The translations under genes were made by a program, and so were the position numbers. A stretch of DNA of 64,000 nt from Mesostigma viride (lineage: Eukaryota > Streptophyta > Mesostigmatophyceae > Mesostigmatales > Mesostigmataceae), in the NCBI GenBank assembly GCA_009746045.1, contig RPFO01000213.1, positions 5,944,427 to 6,008,426 on the forward strand, in the 5' to 3' direction. The notes beneath the pieces were generated by a model. That model searched no databases. It was not told the DNA's origin and saw only the letters and a list, made by a program, of their open reading frames with translations. Shown here in pieces: positions 32,012 through 43,946 of this stretch; positions within the stretch are counted from its first letter, which is position 1; every line of letters begins with the position of its first letter.

Positions 32012-32968
32012 AGTACTGTACGACGGTGTTGGACGGAATTTCCGGTTAGCGATGCGGTCTAAAGCTTTGCATGTCACGTTGTCGGATCTTAGCCCTTGCG
32101 TCGCGCTGTGCTGTGGCGAACTTATTCTCCGCCGTCAGATTGCACCGTCGATGAGCGTCGATGCTCGTCGATGAACCCAACGCAAGCCATGTGACGAAAA
32201 GAAGTAAAAATTGGTGCGGCGGCCTCTACAGCTGAGTTTGGTTAAGTACGCAACTTGTAGCCCGGCGACTCCACGTAGAGCAGTCCGCAGGTAGTCCGCC
32301 GGCGTTAATTTGTTAATTTTGTTAATTTGTAAACTGGGGACAACCAGTAAAAAACCGAGGTAGGTAAGTTAGCAAAACCGGAAGTCCAATAAAAGGTGAA
32401 TGTACAAAAAAAGAAAAGAAACTGCCTCTGATCATGGTGTAAGAAATCGGCGCGCTGCTTAGCCGCAGGGTGGTTGCCGGGAAGCACCACACCTCTTTCT
32501 GTATCCTTCAGAAAGAATACCCTTTTCGCGAACGGTTGTGAATGTATCCAAACGCTGGCTTTTCATTAGAATTAATACCAAAACTTAAAAGTGTTGGAAT
32601 CCATGCTTAGCCACAAAGCGAGCCACAACATGTTACTATGGAAGCTCTAATGACAGTCTAATAGCTGCAACAGAGGGAGGTTCCCTAGATGTGTTTTTAA
32701 GCTCTGAAAGTATGAAAAAAGATCTCACCATGAACACAGGGGCATTTCCATGCCCTTGAACCCCCACATCCAATACAGAGGACCAGGGGCATAAAGGGCA
32801 CTTCCTCCCCCTCCGTCAAGGGAAAAGTTGACCACATTATGTAAATAATGGGGACCCCGACAGCAGATGACAGGGGTCAATGTCCCTACATGTTCACGCT
32901 AATGTTATCTCAACCACCATGCAAGGTTTAGGACTTTGTGTCCCGGCACGGCCACAACCCTCCATGGC
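32012..32968. other. no gene seen; downstream flank of the epimerase-like gene
   Basis: Unique sequence with a relative of the 218-bp satellite phrase near 32330. The stretch next to the gene (32700-32968) probably holds the 3' UTR of the minus-strand transcript. Confidence 0.4.
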
Positions 32969-35900
32969 TTAGAGGGACCACGAGTACTTGCCCGAGGAGG
33001 ACGCAGGGGAAGAGATTGCAGCACCACGGGTGAAGGGCTTCACGACCGACTTGTTAGTGTACGCCTCAAACGGCTGTGGCTCGTACTCCACAATCACGTC
33101 CGTGTCCGGCCCCAGATCCTCCTTGTCCAGCTGGACAACCATCGAGTATGGGTCATGGATCGGGCGGTCCGTGCCGTTGATGTTGATGCGCACGATCTTC
33201 AGCGTGCCCGGCTCGATGAAGTCCGGCAGCACATTGATCGCCGTCTGGCCCGCACGGGGGTCATCGGTCGGCTTGAAGTACATGCAGAGGTTCTCCTTGG
33301 TCACGTAGCACTTAGTGTAGATGTCTGCCAGGAAGCACAGTTCAAAAGCGTGGTAGCCCGAGATCGAGTGACCTCCCTTCTGGCGGTAGGAGCCGACCAG
33401 GAACGGCAGACCGTCGCCATTGGTGCGGAAGTAGATCCCAGCGTCATCGTGGTTGAGGAAGAAGGTGTTGTAGAACGCTGTCTGCTCACGCGCGAGCTTG
33501 AGGTACTCCTCGTTCTTGGTCTTCCCGTACAGGATGTAGTAGGCCAGGATGGCCTGCTCCTGCTGCCAGAAGTCCTTGGTGTCCCACCAGCGGAACTCAA
33601 GCCACATGCCATTGGTTGGCTTGCGCTCGACGACATCAAAGAGACCCGAGCGGACCTGGTCCACGCCGAGCTTGCCCAGCTCATCACCCAGGTAGCAGCA
33701 AAGGGACATGAGGGAGTCGGAGTAGGACTTGTCGATTACCGAGTAGTAGTTGGCAGCACGGGTCAGGTTCCAGGCGATCTTAAGGTTGTGGCCACAGACC
33801 GCCGAGTCCTGCTGCCAGCGCCAGTCGGTCCAGGGGGACCAGTCCTCGTGGAAGCGCTCGTTCACATAGGGCATCTTGGGATCTGGGTCTGGGAACTTGG
33901 TCAGGATCAGCTCAGACGTCTCACGCAGGATCCACTTGCACTTGGTGAGGAACTCGTCCAGCATGGGCGAGGTGCCCGCAGGCACAGGCTCGAGCGCGCA
34001 GATCAGGTTGATCAGGTACGCGGGGATGTGGTCACCGATCGAGTTCCAGTTCTTCTGGGCACAGTTGTCACCGAGGGCAGGGTCATCGGGGAGGAGAGAC
34101 GAGGCATCTACATGCGAGTAGTACCCGCGCTTGCCCGAGGTGTCGAGGTAGTACTTGTCAAACATGTTGACCGTGCGCACAATGTCCGCAAGCGCATCAG
34201 GGTCGTACGTGATGCGGTAGTACTGGGTGAGGCCCGCCAGCGCATAGATCTGCTCGTAGAGCGGGATCTGGCCCATGTCATCACCGTTCTGGGATGGGAC
34301 GACCATCTTCCCGTGCACAAGGCCGTACGCCCAGAAGCAGAACTGGCCGTTTGAGGACAGCAGGCGGAAGGACTCGCGCTGGAACTTGACACCGTCACGG
34401 GCCGCACGCAGGAAGCGGTCGTTGCCGGTGAGCAGGTACGCGGACGACAGGCCGTAGATGAGGCGGGAGAGGGTGGCCATCTCCTGCGAAGTGTCGTCCG
34501 TCGGGTTGCCGGCAATGTCCAAGTTGGTGCGGTAGTTCTTGCGGAAGTCCTCACCGACCACGTTGCACCAGACCTGCGATGATGGGACGTAAGAAGCGTG
34601 AGGTAGGAGTCAGGAAAAGGACAGGGGCAAGGACAAACAGGAATGCAGAGCGTCGTCAGACCACACCCAAGCCTGGCAGAAATTGTCTCAACTTAGGGCT
34701 CGTAAATATCTCTGGAAAGGCTGTTTTGCATGCAGAAAAGACCACCAAACATTGGGGAAATTCCTAGTTCAGTTAAACTATGCAATGACAAACCACCAAG
34801 TATAAACGCCACAAGCAAAAAGAACAAACACACATGACACCACATTGCCCACCGATTGCACACAGAGTCTGCCTAAGAGATTTCCATCTATCTACCCACA
34901 TGCCTGTTTAGTGCGGTGATGATGTGTATCATCACTATCTTAGCTAATAAAACTGGTGATACAAAACTCAGAAACACACGGGGCAGGATACATATACAAC
35001 ATACATAGCACTTCCTGCGTATCAGACATGCATCTGAACAGGACTTGGCGAGCCCCTCACCTGCGCAAGCACAAAGATCTGGTTGATCCACCACTTAGGG
35101 TCCTCGAAGATGAGGCCCCCGCGACCATTCTCCATCACATGGATTGTGCGCGCATCGATGCGTGTCTTGGGGCCATCCACCTGGCAGGCCAGGGATAGAA
35201 GGCAAGAGGACGACAGTACAAGGTGGCAAAAGACAGGAGGGCACAGGCAGAAGAAAAGACATTGGATGGATGAGTGTACTTTCTAATGAAGCAATAAGAC
35301 ATAGGAATATTCGGTTGGTGAAGGAATAAATAGGAGTTGCATTGGCGAGATTTGGGGTGAAGAAAACAGAAGTGGTGGGTATGGGTACCTGGGTAAACAT
35401 TGACAGTGTACCAACGGCAGGAGAAGGGGAATGCCGGTATCTCCCCAGAGGTGTACGTTGGACTCTTTGAACACAGTACATTGTGCCCAGGTGGAACACA
35501 AAGTTTCCTCTGTGACAGAGGAAGCCAGGTGTACTCCTTAACACTGGAAAGGCACGACAGAGCATGCTACAGAAGCTGGAAAGTCTTCACGATAACATTC
35601 GCAGCATTTTGCAGGAAAAAAACAAAATATGTTTGAATGGAAAACCTATCATGCCCTTTAGAAAATCGTGGAAATCAACTACCAAAGATCCACGTGCCGC
35701 GACTAGACCAATGCAGCAGGTCACAATGTAAACACAAGCCAGGGATAGCTGTGTTTAGCTCACCATCTCAATGCCGGCAACGATGAGCAGGGCGCCGACG
35801 TTGATGTACTTGGCGGTGCGGGCCGAGGGGGACCAGTCGAAGCCAGGGGGGTTGGGCATGCGGTCCGTGTCCAGCTCGTCCAGGTTCTTGAGGGTCTGCG

Positions 35901-36613
35901 GTATCGAGAGGATCAGGGTTAGTAACGTAGAAGTTCATCGGAAAACCAGCAGAAGCAGATGGCAACACAAATGCAACATGACGGGGTCGATGGTAGAGAA
36001 AAAAAGAAAAACTGCCATAAAGAGTTCTTTACCTTGCACCAGGTCTGGCTGCTGAGGTGGCAGATGAACTCATCGCCACTGCGAACCACGACCTTAAACG
36101 CGGCATTGCCGACGTCGACGGCAGTGACGTAACCGGTCAGCGTCACGGTGTTGGTGGCCTTGTGGAGGCACTGGGTCGTCAGAGCGGTCTTGCGTGGAGC
36201 CACAGATGGCTGCAGCAAGATTCAAGGCCATAACAACGCACGTAATACGAGACGGACATCGTTAGCAGCGAAGGGGCAGAAAGATCCGGCACAGAGCATA
36301 GACCGCTATCGCCCGAATGGCCGAACCACACAACTAAGACCGCACATTCGATAAACAAGCATCTACTAGCGTGAAAATATGCCTCATTCAACGCGAAGAT
36401 GCTAACCTCGGACGCAAGGGAGGCTGCCCTGGCGACGAAGGCACTCGAGGCACTGCCAGACACATTGGTGCGCAGCGAGCTGTTGAACGAAGGCACGGCA
36501 GCGCTCTTCTGGTTAGGGCGGGTAGATGAGGCAGACGCCCGGGTAGAGGCGGACACAGCGCCCACAGACTGCGCTACAGTTGCCGCGCGGGCAAGGCTAA
36601 TTGAGGACGCCAT
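32969..36613 (-). CDS. AGE-family (N-acylglucosamine 2-epimerase-like) protein, plastid leader (five exons)
   Basis: Minus-strand exons 36613-36407, 36209-36033, 35895-35764, 35180-35061 and 34573-32969 join in phase 0 throughout, all GT-AG, giving 746 residues. The ATG at 36613 opens a Ser/Ala/Arg/Thr-rich leader (MASSISLARAATVAQSVGAV) typical of plastid transit peptides. Residues 80-128 form a small beta-rich segment (GYVTAVDVGNAAFKVVVRSG, DEFICHLSSQTWCK) that looks OB-like. From about residue 200 an alpha-helical barrel follows: EMATLSRLIYGLSSAYLLTG, FWAYGLVHGKMV, CGHNLKIAWNLTRAA (His474), RWWDTKDFWQQEQAILAYY and a late SGYHAFE (His620). The GHxxxxxW and WxQxEA-like blocks match N-acylglucosamine/cellobiose 2-epimerases, where two His act in acid-base epimerisation. 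The substrate is unknown; a related six-hairpin hydrolase is the alternative. Introns are short and free of microsatellites, unlike those of the plus-strand genes. Confidence 0.82.
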
Positions 36614-38193
36614 GGCTGGGCAACCCCACTGACTGGAGACCCACGACCGTGGCGAGATCTTCGTGGACCCGAAACTTATGGGAGAGACGTTGCACGCCTA
36701 GCGCTCGGCGCGCGCTTCTCTAGATAGATCCGCATCGTGCGTGAGAGTAGGCACAGGAGATCTTTTGCGTCGAACAGTCGCCCACCCCAAGATTTTCCCG
36801 CATACGCGCGCTGAGCCGGTACGACGTGTGTCCGAGTGGGGCCGAAGCGCTCCCTAGACGTACGTCCGGGATCAAGGCCTCGTGATATTTCCGCACTTGA
36901 TCCTGCTGTGTACAAAGAGACGCATCTCTGGAGCTGCTGGGAGGCGTGGTGCTTCGTTGGCTTGTTTTCATGATGACAACTGCTGACACTGACTGCAGCT
37001 GAATTGCCATTTGCCAACAAGATCTCGACTCCCTTTGCTTGCCAACGCGAGGAAAGATTTTCTGTGGAAGATCTTGTTGTTGTTGTTGTTTTCCGGGTAA
37101 ATGGGTATTTTTTATTAACCAATAGGAATTGTCGGCGCAGATTGTCGGCGGCTAACGTTTTAACTTTTTTCATTTTGCCTTCGTAAGCCGCCAACAACTT
37201 GCACTAGTTACGTAAGGTTGTACTTACGTAAGGTGTACTGAAGTTTTTTTTTTTTGAGACTATATCGTTAGGTTAAGAGGTACCACGTATCGACCATCTG
37301 GTTACCCACTGAGGGTAGTGTGATAGGTGAAAGGTTTAGAAAGGAGGATTATGTGACCAGGGGAGCCAAGTGACGCGCGTAACTGCGTAAGGTCACCGTG
37401 AGGAATGCAAGTAAACACCCTGTTGTTGTTGTTGTTGCCCACGCCGTGGAAGATCTGAATCAACTGGCGGCAGCTGTACAGTAAGTTTGTAGTTGTAGTT
37501 CTTGTTTTGTATTTTGCAACTTTTTTTTGTTGTTCTTGTTGTTGCCAACGCCGCACATGAGGTCACTGAACAGAATGCCATCACAAACATACAAGAACGA
37601 AAGATACTTTTGCGGGGACATGTACGGTTGCATCATTTGATACATTTTGCAACCTGAAACAAGCCTGAAACATCATGATTTCTGAGCGTTGTGCCAACGG
37701 TTTTAGACTTAACAGTTGAGTTGAAGTTGAGTTGAGTTGAGGAAATTCCCGCGCCGGTGGTCCGACCATATACAGTACTGTAGCCATGTAGCATACAGTA
37801 GCTGCACTGCGCTCGGCTGCACGCATCAGGTCTGGTCCCACTCGGGTCCAGTGACACAAGCTACACTGCCTACACACAGCCAATTCGCCACTTCAGTCTT
37901 CACTACTTGTAAACCTACAAGCTATCAAGCAGCAGCTGGTGTAGCTTGTGGATGGCCATTTCAATAATTTTCTCGAACCTGTCTCGACTCTTTAGTCCAG
38001 TTGGTTCTTTATGTCAGGGAGGGCACCATTAGTTGTCACCCGGCTTGCCTGCACCTGTTCATAATCAAGCACGGGTTGTTGTGCGCAACGATGTTCGAAG
38101 TGCACGTTCATTGCGCGAAGAGGTAGCGTGCTTTGGCAGGCATCGGAAGGAGCTAGCAAGTCGCTGTTACGTTCTTATAGGAGGATAGAGGAT
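36614..38193. promoter_or_regulatory. divergent intergenic region between epimerase-like gene and BCAS2
   Basis: These 1.6 kb must hold both promoters. Repeated (TTG)n tracts at 37075-37090, 37421-37438 and 37529-37545 are followed by CCCACGCCG or CCAACGCCGCAC, as also at 6181-6215, suggesting 3' ends of another retroelement with a (CAA)n tail on the minus strand. The phrase AAATGGGTATTTTTTATTA near 37097 recurs near 26636. No TATA box or other element can be assigned with confidence. Confidence 0.4.
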
Positions 38194-41100
38194 ATGGCGC
38201 TTGCAATTGAAAATTCAGTTCAGAGCTCAAGATGGGGCGAGGGAAGCATGGCTCCCGAAATTGACGCCCTTCCATACATTGACCAGCAGTACGGTGAGCC
38301 AGACCTGAAAGCGCAGGTAGACGCCCTTATCGAAGAAGAAATGAAGCGCAGCACCAAGAAGCCATCCGACTACTTGAAAGACCTCCCTCCGGCTCCCGCC
38401 TTCTTGTCCGGGGTATGCGCGTTCTTTTCTTGCGCCGAACAACAACCCGCATGTGCTTGTGTAGCGTTGGGTCCGCGTGCGTGGACTTTCACTGTCGGAT
38501 GCGGGCTTAGCTTGTCGTCGACTGTGTAGCGGGGTTTTAACTGCGGGGGGGGGGGGGGCGTGTCCACACGGCCGCGCCTGTTCGCCTCCCATGAGACCAG
38601 CCATGATGATGTCATCAATAGTCTGAAATTGGCGGACATCGTACATGAGACCATCCATACTTAAGCTGATGACCCATGCGGCGCTACCCTTGCTACTGAA
38701 GGTTTCTTTGATGTTTTCTGTTATCTATATAATGTACGTATTATATATTATGTATACGTATATATAAGTGGCACAAAGGCGCCCATACATGGCAGTTAGT
38801 GGAGCCACATTCTGGCGAGGGTTTGCTTCACGCAATAAGAATGAATGTGTCTTATGGCACAGTCAATCTACGCGCCATAAGTCAGCTGCCAGTACACATG
38901 GGTTTTGCCGGGAAGCACAGCTCTTGCTCTCAAGATTGTGCCCTCAAGTCCAAGTGGTTGCAAGTTTGTCCAATTATTATCATTAGTGCCTGTATGATGG
39001 ACCGAAGAGGAATGGCCTAGTTTCGCACTAACACAACGCCTGGCTGACCTAATCGCCACGCTTATCACGTTGAAGGCTCCGGTTAAAAGTGCAGCTGGAT
39101 GCAAGGTGAAATCATTGAAGCTTTTTGGTAGCATTTTCCTGATGTCCTCCCTGGCCCCCTTGCCGCCCCTACCGCACCCACGTCACTTCCTTTTTTCCCT
39201 TTTTTGGCCCCTCCCCCCTCCCATCCCCCCCCCCCCTTCCTTAGCTTCCCCCCTCCCCCCCCCCTTCCCCTCCCCTTGTTAACGTTTATTTTAACCCACA
39301 TGACACTTCCCTCCCTCCCCCTGTCCCTCCCCCTCCCCCCCCCCCTCTTCCACACACCCCTTATCGACCGCCACCGCTACCTTTTCCCCGCATGCTCCCG
39401 CAGAGCATCTCCCCTGCTCTGGCCACCGAGTATGAGCGTGTGGCGACCGGTCAGCCCATGGCGCCGCTGGACGTGTCTCGATATCGTCTGGATCCTCCGC
39501 CGTCCCACCGCCGGAATGACCCCGTTGCGTGGAAGGCGGCGGTGGATAACGCTAAGAGCCAGCTTGAACACCAGCACGTGAGGTGAGGGGTGGTTGTGAT
39601 GGGGTTGATGACGCCAAGACCCAGCTTGAACACCAGCACATGAGCAGTTTGGAAGCACCATCGTAGGATGTACCTTAATGGGTCCCATAGGCCATGTCCC
39701 GCTCTATTGTGTGATGTACGTTAGTAGGTCCCATAGGCCATGTCCCGCTCTATTGTGTGATATACGTTAGTAGGTCCCATAGGCCATGTCCCGCTCTATT
39801 GTGTGATGTACGTTAGTAGGTCCCATAGGCCATGTCCCGCTCTGATTGTGTGATGTACCTTAATAGGTCCCATAGGCCATGTCCCGCTCTGATTGTGTGA
39901 TGTACCTTAATAGTACCTTAATAGGTCCCATAGGCCATGTCCCGCTCTGATTGTGTGATGTACCTTAATAGTACCTTAATAGGTCCCATAGGCCATGTCC
40001 TGCTCTGATTGTGTGATGTACCTTAATAGGTCCCAGAGGCCATGTACACTCTGATTGTGTGATGTACCTTAATAGGTCCCAGAGGCCATGTACGCTCTGA
40101 TTGTGTGATGTACGTTAATGGGTCCCATAGGCCATGTCCCGCTCTTAACTGTGCTAGGACGCTTCAGCTAGTGGGAAGCCTGTGAGCGCTTGGTCGTATG
40201 GGGGGAAGTCATGCAATAGGCATGCAATACCGTACTGGCCCTTATATGTGTACGCTTCATTATCGTACGAAGAGTTTTTGGAATTTTTGTTACGTGTACA
40301 TAAAACTTTTGGTTTTTTTTAAAACAGTACGTAGGTATATTGTCAGGGTGAAAAACTTGAGGGCCCTCTACAGGTGTACCCTCTGTGGAGCCCTAATATG
40401 TATATTGACTATCTGAAGGAGATTTCTTGGATTGTACGAGGCCGGAAGGAGGTTTTGGGGGGGGCATGTACGAGGGCGATTCATACATTATTATGCGGAC
40501 GGATATAAGGGCCACTGCGGTAGGCGTGTAATAGGCATGGAGCAGGTATGGAATAGGCATGGAAAATGCGTGGAATAGGCATGGAATAGGCATTGGCCCA
40601 GCAAGCAAAATCCTGATCCCATCAACCAGCCCATGCTTATCCTTAGCCTTTGGGCCCCCCATGTTTGAACATACCCATCGGCTTTGATTTGGCTTTGATT
40701 TCCCTCGGATGCTCCCCGCCCTTAGCCTTTGGGCCCCGCATGTTTGAACATACCCATCGGCTTTGATTTGGCTTTGATTTCCCTCGGATGCTCCCCGCCC
40801 TTAGCCTTTGGGCCCCGCATGTTTGAACATACTCATCGGCTTTGATTTGGCTTTGATTTCCCTCGGATGCTCCCCGCCCTTAGCCTTTGGGCCCCGCATG
40901 TTTGAACATACCCATCGGCTTTGATTTGGCTTTGATTTCCCTCGGATGCTCCCCGCCCCAGCCTGGGGCACCAGCCCCTTGCGCGCGCACACACACACCT
41001 ACGCACATGCGCACACACACATACATCCACGCACACACACATTTGCGCATGCGCGCATGCGCACATACGCACATACGCACATACGCACGTACGCACATAC

Positions 41101-41785
41101 GCACATACGCACATACTCACATACGCACACGCACACAGAGGGAGTTCGCCCAACATCTCAGGCGCGCGCCGGCGGAATTCACGCACTCGCATGCACATTA
41201 TGTGCCATGTCCACCTGTGTGCAGGCAACGTCAAACTTGCATGTGCTGCACATACATGTGGTGACTAATTCTTCCTGTTATCTATTCTTATGATTATCTA
41301 ACTATTCTTCCCCCCCCCTCCCCCCCTCCCCCCCTCCCTCACTCCCCCCACCCCACCCCCCAAGCCTTGTTAACATCCAGATGGTCTCGCTTGTGTCTGT
41401 GCTGGTCAACGCCTCCCTGTGTATTCTGGCATCTACCCCCATCCCCTCTGCTCTCCTGTTGTGGCATTTGCAACCCGCCCAACCCCCAGGCTGGTCAACC
41501 TGGAGCTCATGCTCAAGTTTGTGCCGCGCGTGTGGAACGTGCACAACCACGAGCTGGAGATGGTGGCGCTCCGGTGAGGGGGGGCGGAGGGGAGGGAAGG
41601 GTTTCTCTAAGGAGGGGAGGGTTTATGGGAGGAGATGGCAGTGCTGTGGTGGTGGTGGTGGTGGTGGTGGTGGTGGTGGTGGTGGTGGTGGTGGTGGTGG
41701 TGGTGGTGGTGGTGGTGGTGGTGGTGGTGGTGGTGGTGGTGGTGGTGGTGGTGGTGGTGGTGGTGGTGGTGGTGGTGGTGGTGGT

Positions 41786-41863
<78 letters not shown>

Positions 41864-43946
41864 GGCATTACTTGCGGGGGGGGGGGGGGGGCAGCGAATT
41901 AGATGGCGGCACTGTGGTGTTGGTGGAGGGGGAAGGAAGGAAAGCGAGAATCTCAGTTACAGGGGCGCAAGGGGGGATGACAGCACTGCGGTAGGGGGTG
42001 AGGTGGAACGGCATAATGGGAATAGGGCAGAGCGGATTCTGGCACTGCCGTGAGGAACGTTGGTGGGTGGCGGGACGGAGGGGTCGGGAAGGGGGGGCGG
42101 GGGCAGTGTTGGAGGGGATGAGCAGAGGCAGAATGCTTCAGGTGGCCGGAGGAGGGAAGGGGGCGAATCGAAATAGCAAAGGGGTATTCAAGGGAGGTGA
42201 TGCTAGTGCAGTCGTGGGGCAGGAGAAGGGGACATGACGCTTCTCATTGTGATGGGAACTGCTTGGTATCGAAAGAAGGGAATCATTGAGGCAAGCAGCC
42301 CCTGGCCTAGCCCACCCCTCGCCATATGGTTCACTCGGGGCATGACGAATGATGGTGAGCCTTTTGGGGTTTGGTACGCCATTTTTTCCCAGAAAATGGT
42401 TTTATTGAACTATGTCTTGAAGTTTAGACAAAGTTTTTTTGTGAACACAGCGCGATCTGCCGAGGTGCCACCTGGCACGCGGCAAGGCATGTGATCTCCT
42501 GTGCTCCGCATGCCATTTGCTTCGCCCGCTGCTTCTTCCTGCTCTTGCCCGCAGCACCTCAACCGTATATATATTATAACTGTAATGTACACTATATACA
42601 TACTAGTATATTGCAGGTTGTCCTAGCACCATATGCCACAAGCTAGGTCGTCTCCACATGATGCACGTTGTAATGTAATGAGTTTCTCCCAACTGTCTAT
42701 TCCGCTTCCATTGTCTACTCTTGCCCTGTTCTGCGGCGCATCGACAAATGTCTTCTCATGATGCTATGACATGATCAAGGAGACAACCAGATGATGTTTC
42801 TCCGTCATCTCTCAAAAGCTTGTCTCTCTTTCTGTGCTCTCTCTCGATCTGTGCCTCTCCAGTTGAGCGCCTTTGCAACCATCCCACATACATGCCCCCA
42901 CAGCACAATGCAGCACGTGGTTTTACATTTTCTTCCTGCCACCGACGCCAAAGATCATTCCACTCCCCCCCCCCTCCCCCCCTCGCAGAACCACTTCGGC
43001 GGCTCCTGCTGCCATGTTACAATACAGTTATGTGTCCTCACAATGCAACGGAGCACGTGTTCCATCCTATTCCTGCCACCCGCACCACCATGATCTGTCC
43101 CCCGCTACCGCAGCACCTCGGCGGCGGTGCAGAACCACAAGAAGCTGATTGACGAGATCAACCGTCGACGCAAGGCCGACCAGGTGGGGGGTGATGGGAA
43201 CACCGCAGTAGACCGTAGTAGACAGCAGTAGAAGGCAGTAGACCAGGTGGGTATAGGTGACGCAAGGCGGATTCAGGGGGGGGGTGATGGGTACACCGCA
43301 GTAGACCGCAGTAACGATGTGGCGGTGACATGTGCGGGGTGGGGTTGGGGGTTGGGGTGGGGGTGGGGGTGGCAGTTGGCGGGTACGTGGCGGGTGCTGG
43401 GTGCTGGGTGCTGGGTGGCAGGTGGCAGGGAGCGGGTGGCGGGTGGGCAGGTGGCAGGTGATTCTTGGATGACATCAGTATCAATGCGCCCCAGTGTTTG
43501 TCCCCTGTCCCACCATGCACATGCCAGAACCCTCGTTACAATGTGCCCTCTGGAATCACTTGCCTCGAAGATAATGATCCATGTGGCCATAAGATAATGT
43601 TCCATGTGGCTTGTAAGACAATGCTCCATTTGGCCATAAGATAATGCTCCATGTGGCCATAAGATAATGATCCACGTGGCCAAGAAGGTAATGATCCATG
43701 TGGCCAAGAAGATCACGCTCCGTGTGGCTACGTATCGCGATCCTTACATCTCCCCTTCCCCCCCCCCCCCCCCCACCACCGCCACCGTCAACACCCCACC
43801 ATTCCGTGCAGGTCACAGCGGGCGCCACGCTGCACGCGCTGGAGGCCGAGTGGCTGGAGCTGATCCACAAGAACATGGACATCGGCACGTCCTGTGCACA
43901 GCTCGAGGCGGAGATTGCGACCCTCAAGGCGCAGGCTGCGCCCTGA
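38194..43946 (+). CDS. BCAS2: pre-mRNA-splicing factor SPF27 (BCAS2 family; five exons)
   Basis: Exons 38194-38412, 39404-39582, 41490-41573, 43114-43183 and 43812-43946 keep frame with GT-AG borders and give 228 residues, close to the usual length of about 225. IDALPYIDQQYGEPDLKAQV, ALIEEEMKR and SDYLKDLPP match the family N-terminus. Exon 2 gives YERVATGQPMAPLDVSRYRL and AWKAAVDNAKSQLEHQHVR; exon 3 NLELMLKFVPRVWNVHNHEL; exons 4-5 form the C-terminal coiled coil (NHKKLIDEINRRRKADQ, TLHALEAEWLELIHKNMDIG, QLEAEIATLKAQ). SPF27 is a core subunit of the Prp19 (NTC) complex, which stabilises U5/U6 in the active spliceosome in the nucleus. The ATG at 38194 is the first in frame; an upstream GTG frame lacks an ATG. 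Introns 2-4 are swollen by tandem repeats and carry duplicates of the adjacent exon ends. Confidence 0.92.
39543..39647 (+). repeat. duplicate of the BCAS2 exon 2/intron 2 junction
   Basis: The exon end AGCCAGCTTGAACACCAGCA (ending at 39582) recurs 62 bp downstream at 39605-39647 as GACGCCAAGACCCAGCTTGA, ACACCAGCACATGAGCAG. The copy has lost the GTGAGG donor. Confidence 0.9.
39690..40145 (+). repeat. about 50 to 67-bp tandem repeat in BCAS2 intron 2
   Basis: Eight or nine copies of AGGTCCCATAGGCCATGTCC then CGCTCTGATTGTGTGATGTA and CCTTAAT; two units carry an extra AGTACCTTAAT. Later units read CAGAGGCCATGTACRCTC. Confidence 0.95.
40650..40965 (+). repeat. about 79-bp tandem repeat in BCAS2 intron 2
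   Basis: Four copies of ATGTTTGAACATACCCATCG, GCTTTGATTTGGCTTTGATT, TCCCTCGGATGCTCCCCGCC with CTTAGCCTTTGGGCCCCGC. Confidence 0.95.
40985..41140 (+). repeat. CGCACATA/CACACA microsatellite in BCAS2 intron 2
   Basis: Alternating CACACACA, GCGCATGC and CGCACATA stretches. Confidence 0.9.
41645..41868 (+). repeat. (GTG)n(GGC)n trinucleotide array in BCAS2 intron 3
   Basis: About forty-nine GTG units change cleanly into about twenty-five GGC units. All frames over it are homopolymers and not genes. Confidence 0.97.
42893..43130 (+). repeat. duplicate of the BCAS2 intron 3/exon 4 acceptor region
   Basis: The acceptor region (GCACGTGTTCCATCCTATTCC ... CCGCAG, CACCTCGGCGGCGG from 43114) has an upstream relative at about 42910-43012 (GCACGTGGTTTTACATTTTC ... 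CTCGCAGAACCACTTCGGCG GCTCC). Both end in a pyrimidine tract, CGCAG and a CACyTCGGCGGC start. Confidence 0.7.
43166..43312 (+). repeat. duplicate of the BCAS2 exon 4/intron 4 junction
   Basis: The exon end and donor (GACGCAAGGCCGACCAG, GTGGGGGGTGATGGGAACAC, CGCAGTAGACCG) recur 91 bp downstream as GACGCAAGGCGGATTCAGGG, GGGGTGATGGGTACACCGCA. A separate AGACCAGGTGGGT occurs at 43237. Confidence 0.88.
43560..43725 (+). repeat. about 27 to 30-bp tandem repeat in BCAS2 intron 4
   Basis: Six copies of ATAATGATCCATGTGGCCAA-like units with TAAGA or GAAGG joins. Confidence 0.9.

Noticed and set aside
32936..34354. 472-codon plus-strand frame opposite the epimerase-like gene
   Set aside because: Antisense shadow of a GC-rich coding exon; the minus strand has the family motifs and matching splice junctions.
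39690..40145. Spaced repeats in BCAS2 intron 2 as a CRISPR-like array
   Set aside because: Plain tandem repeat with whole-unit conservation within an intron.
41367..42053. 228-codon frame with Val and Ala homopolymers
   Set aside because: Only 41490-41573 matches BCAS2; the remainder is the (GTG)n(GGC)n array in the intron.
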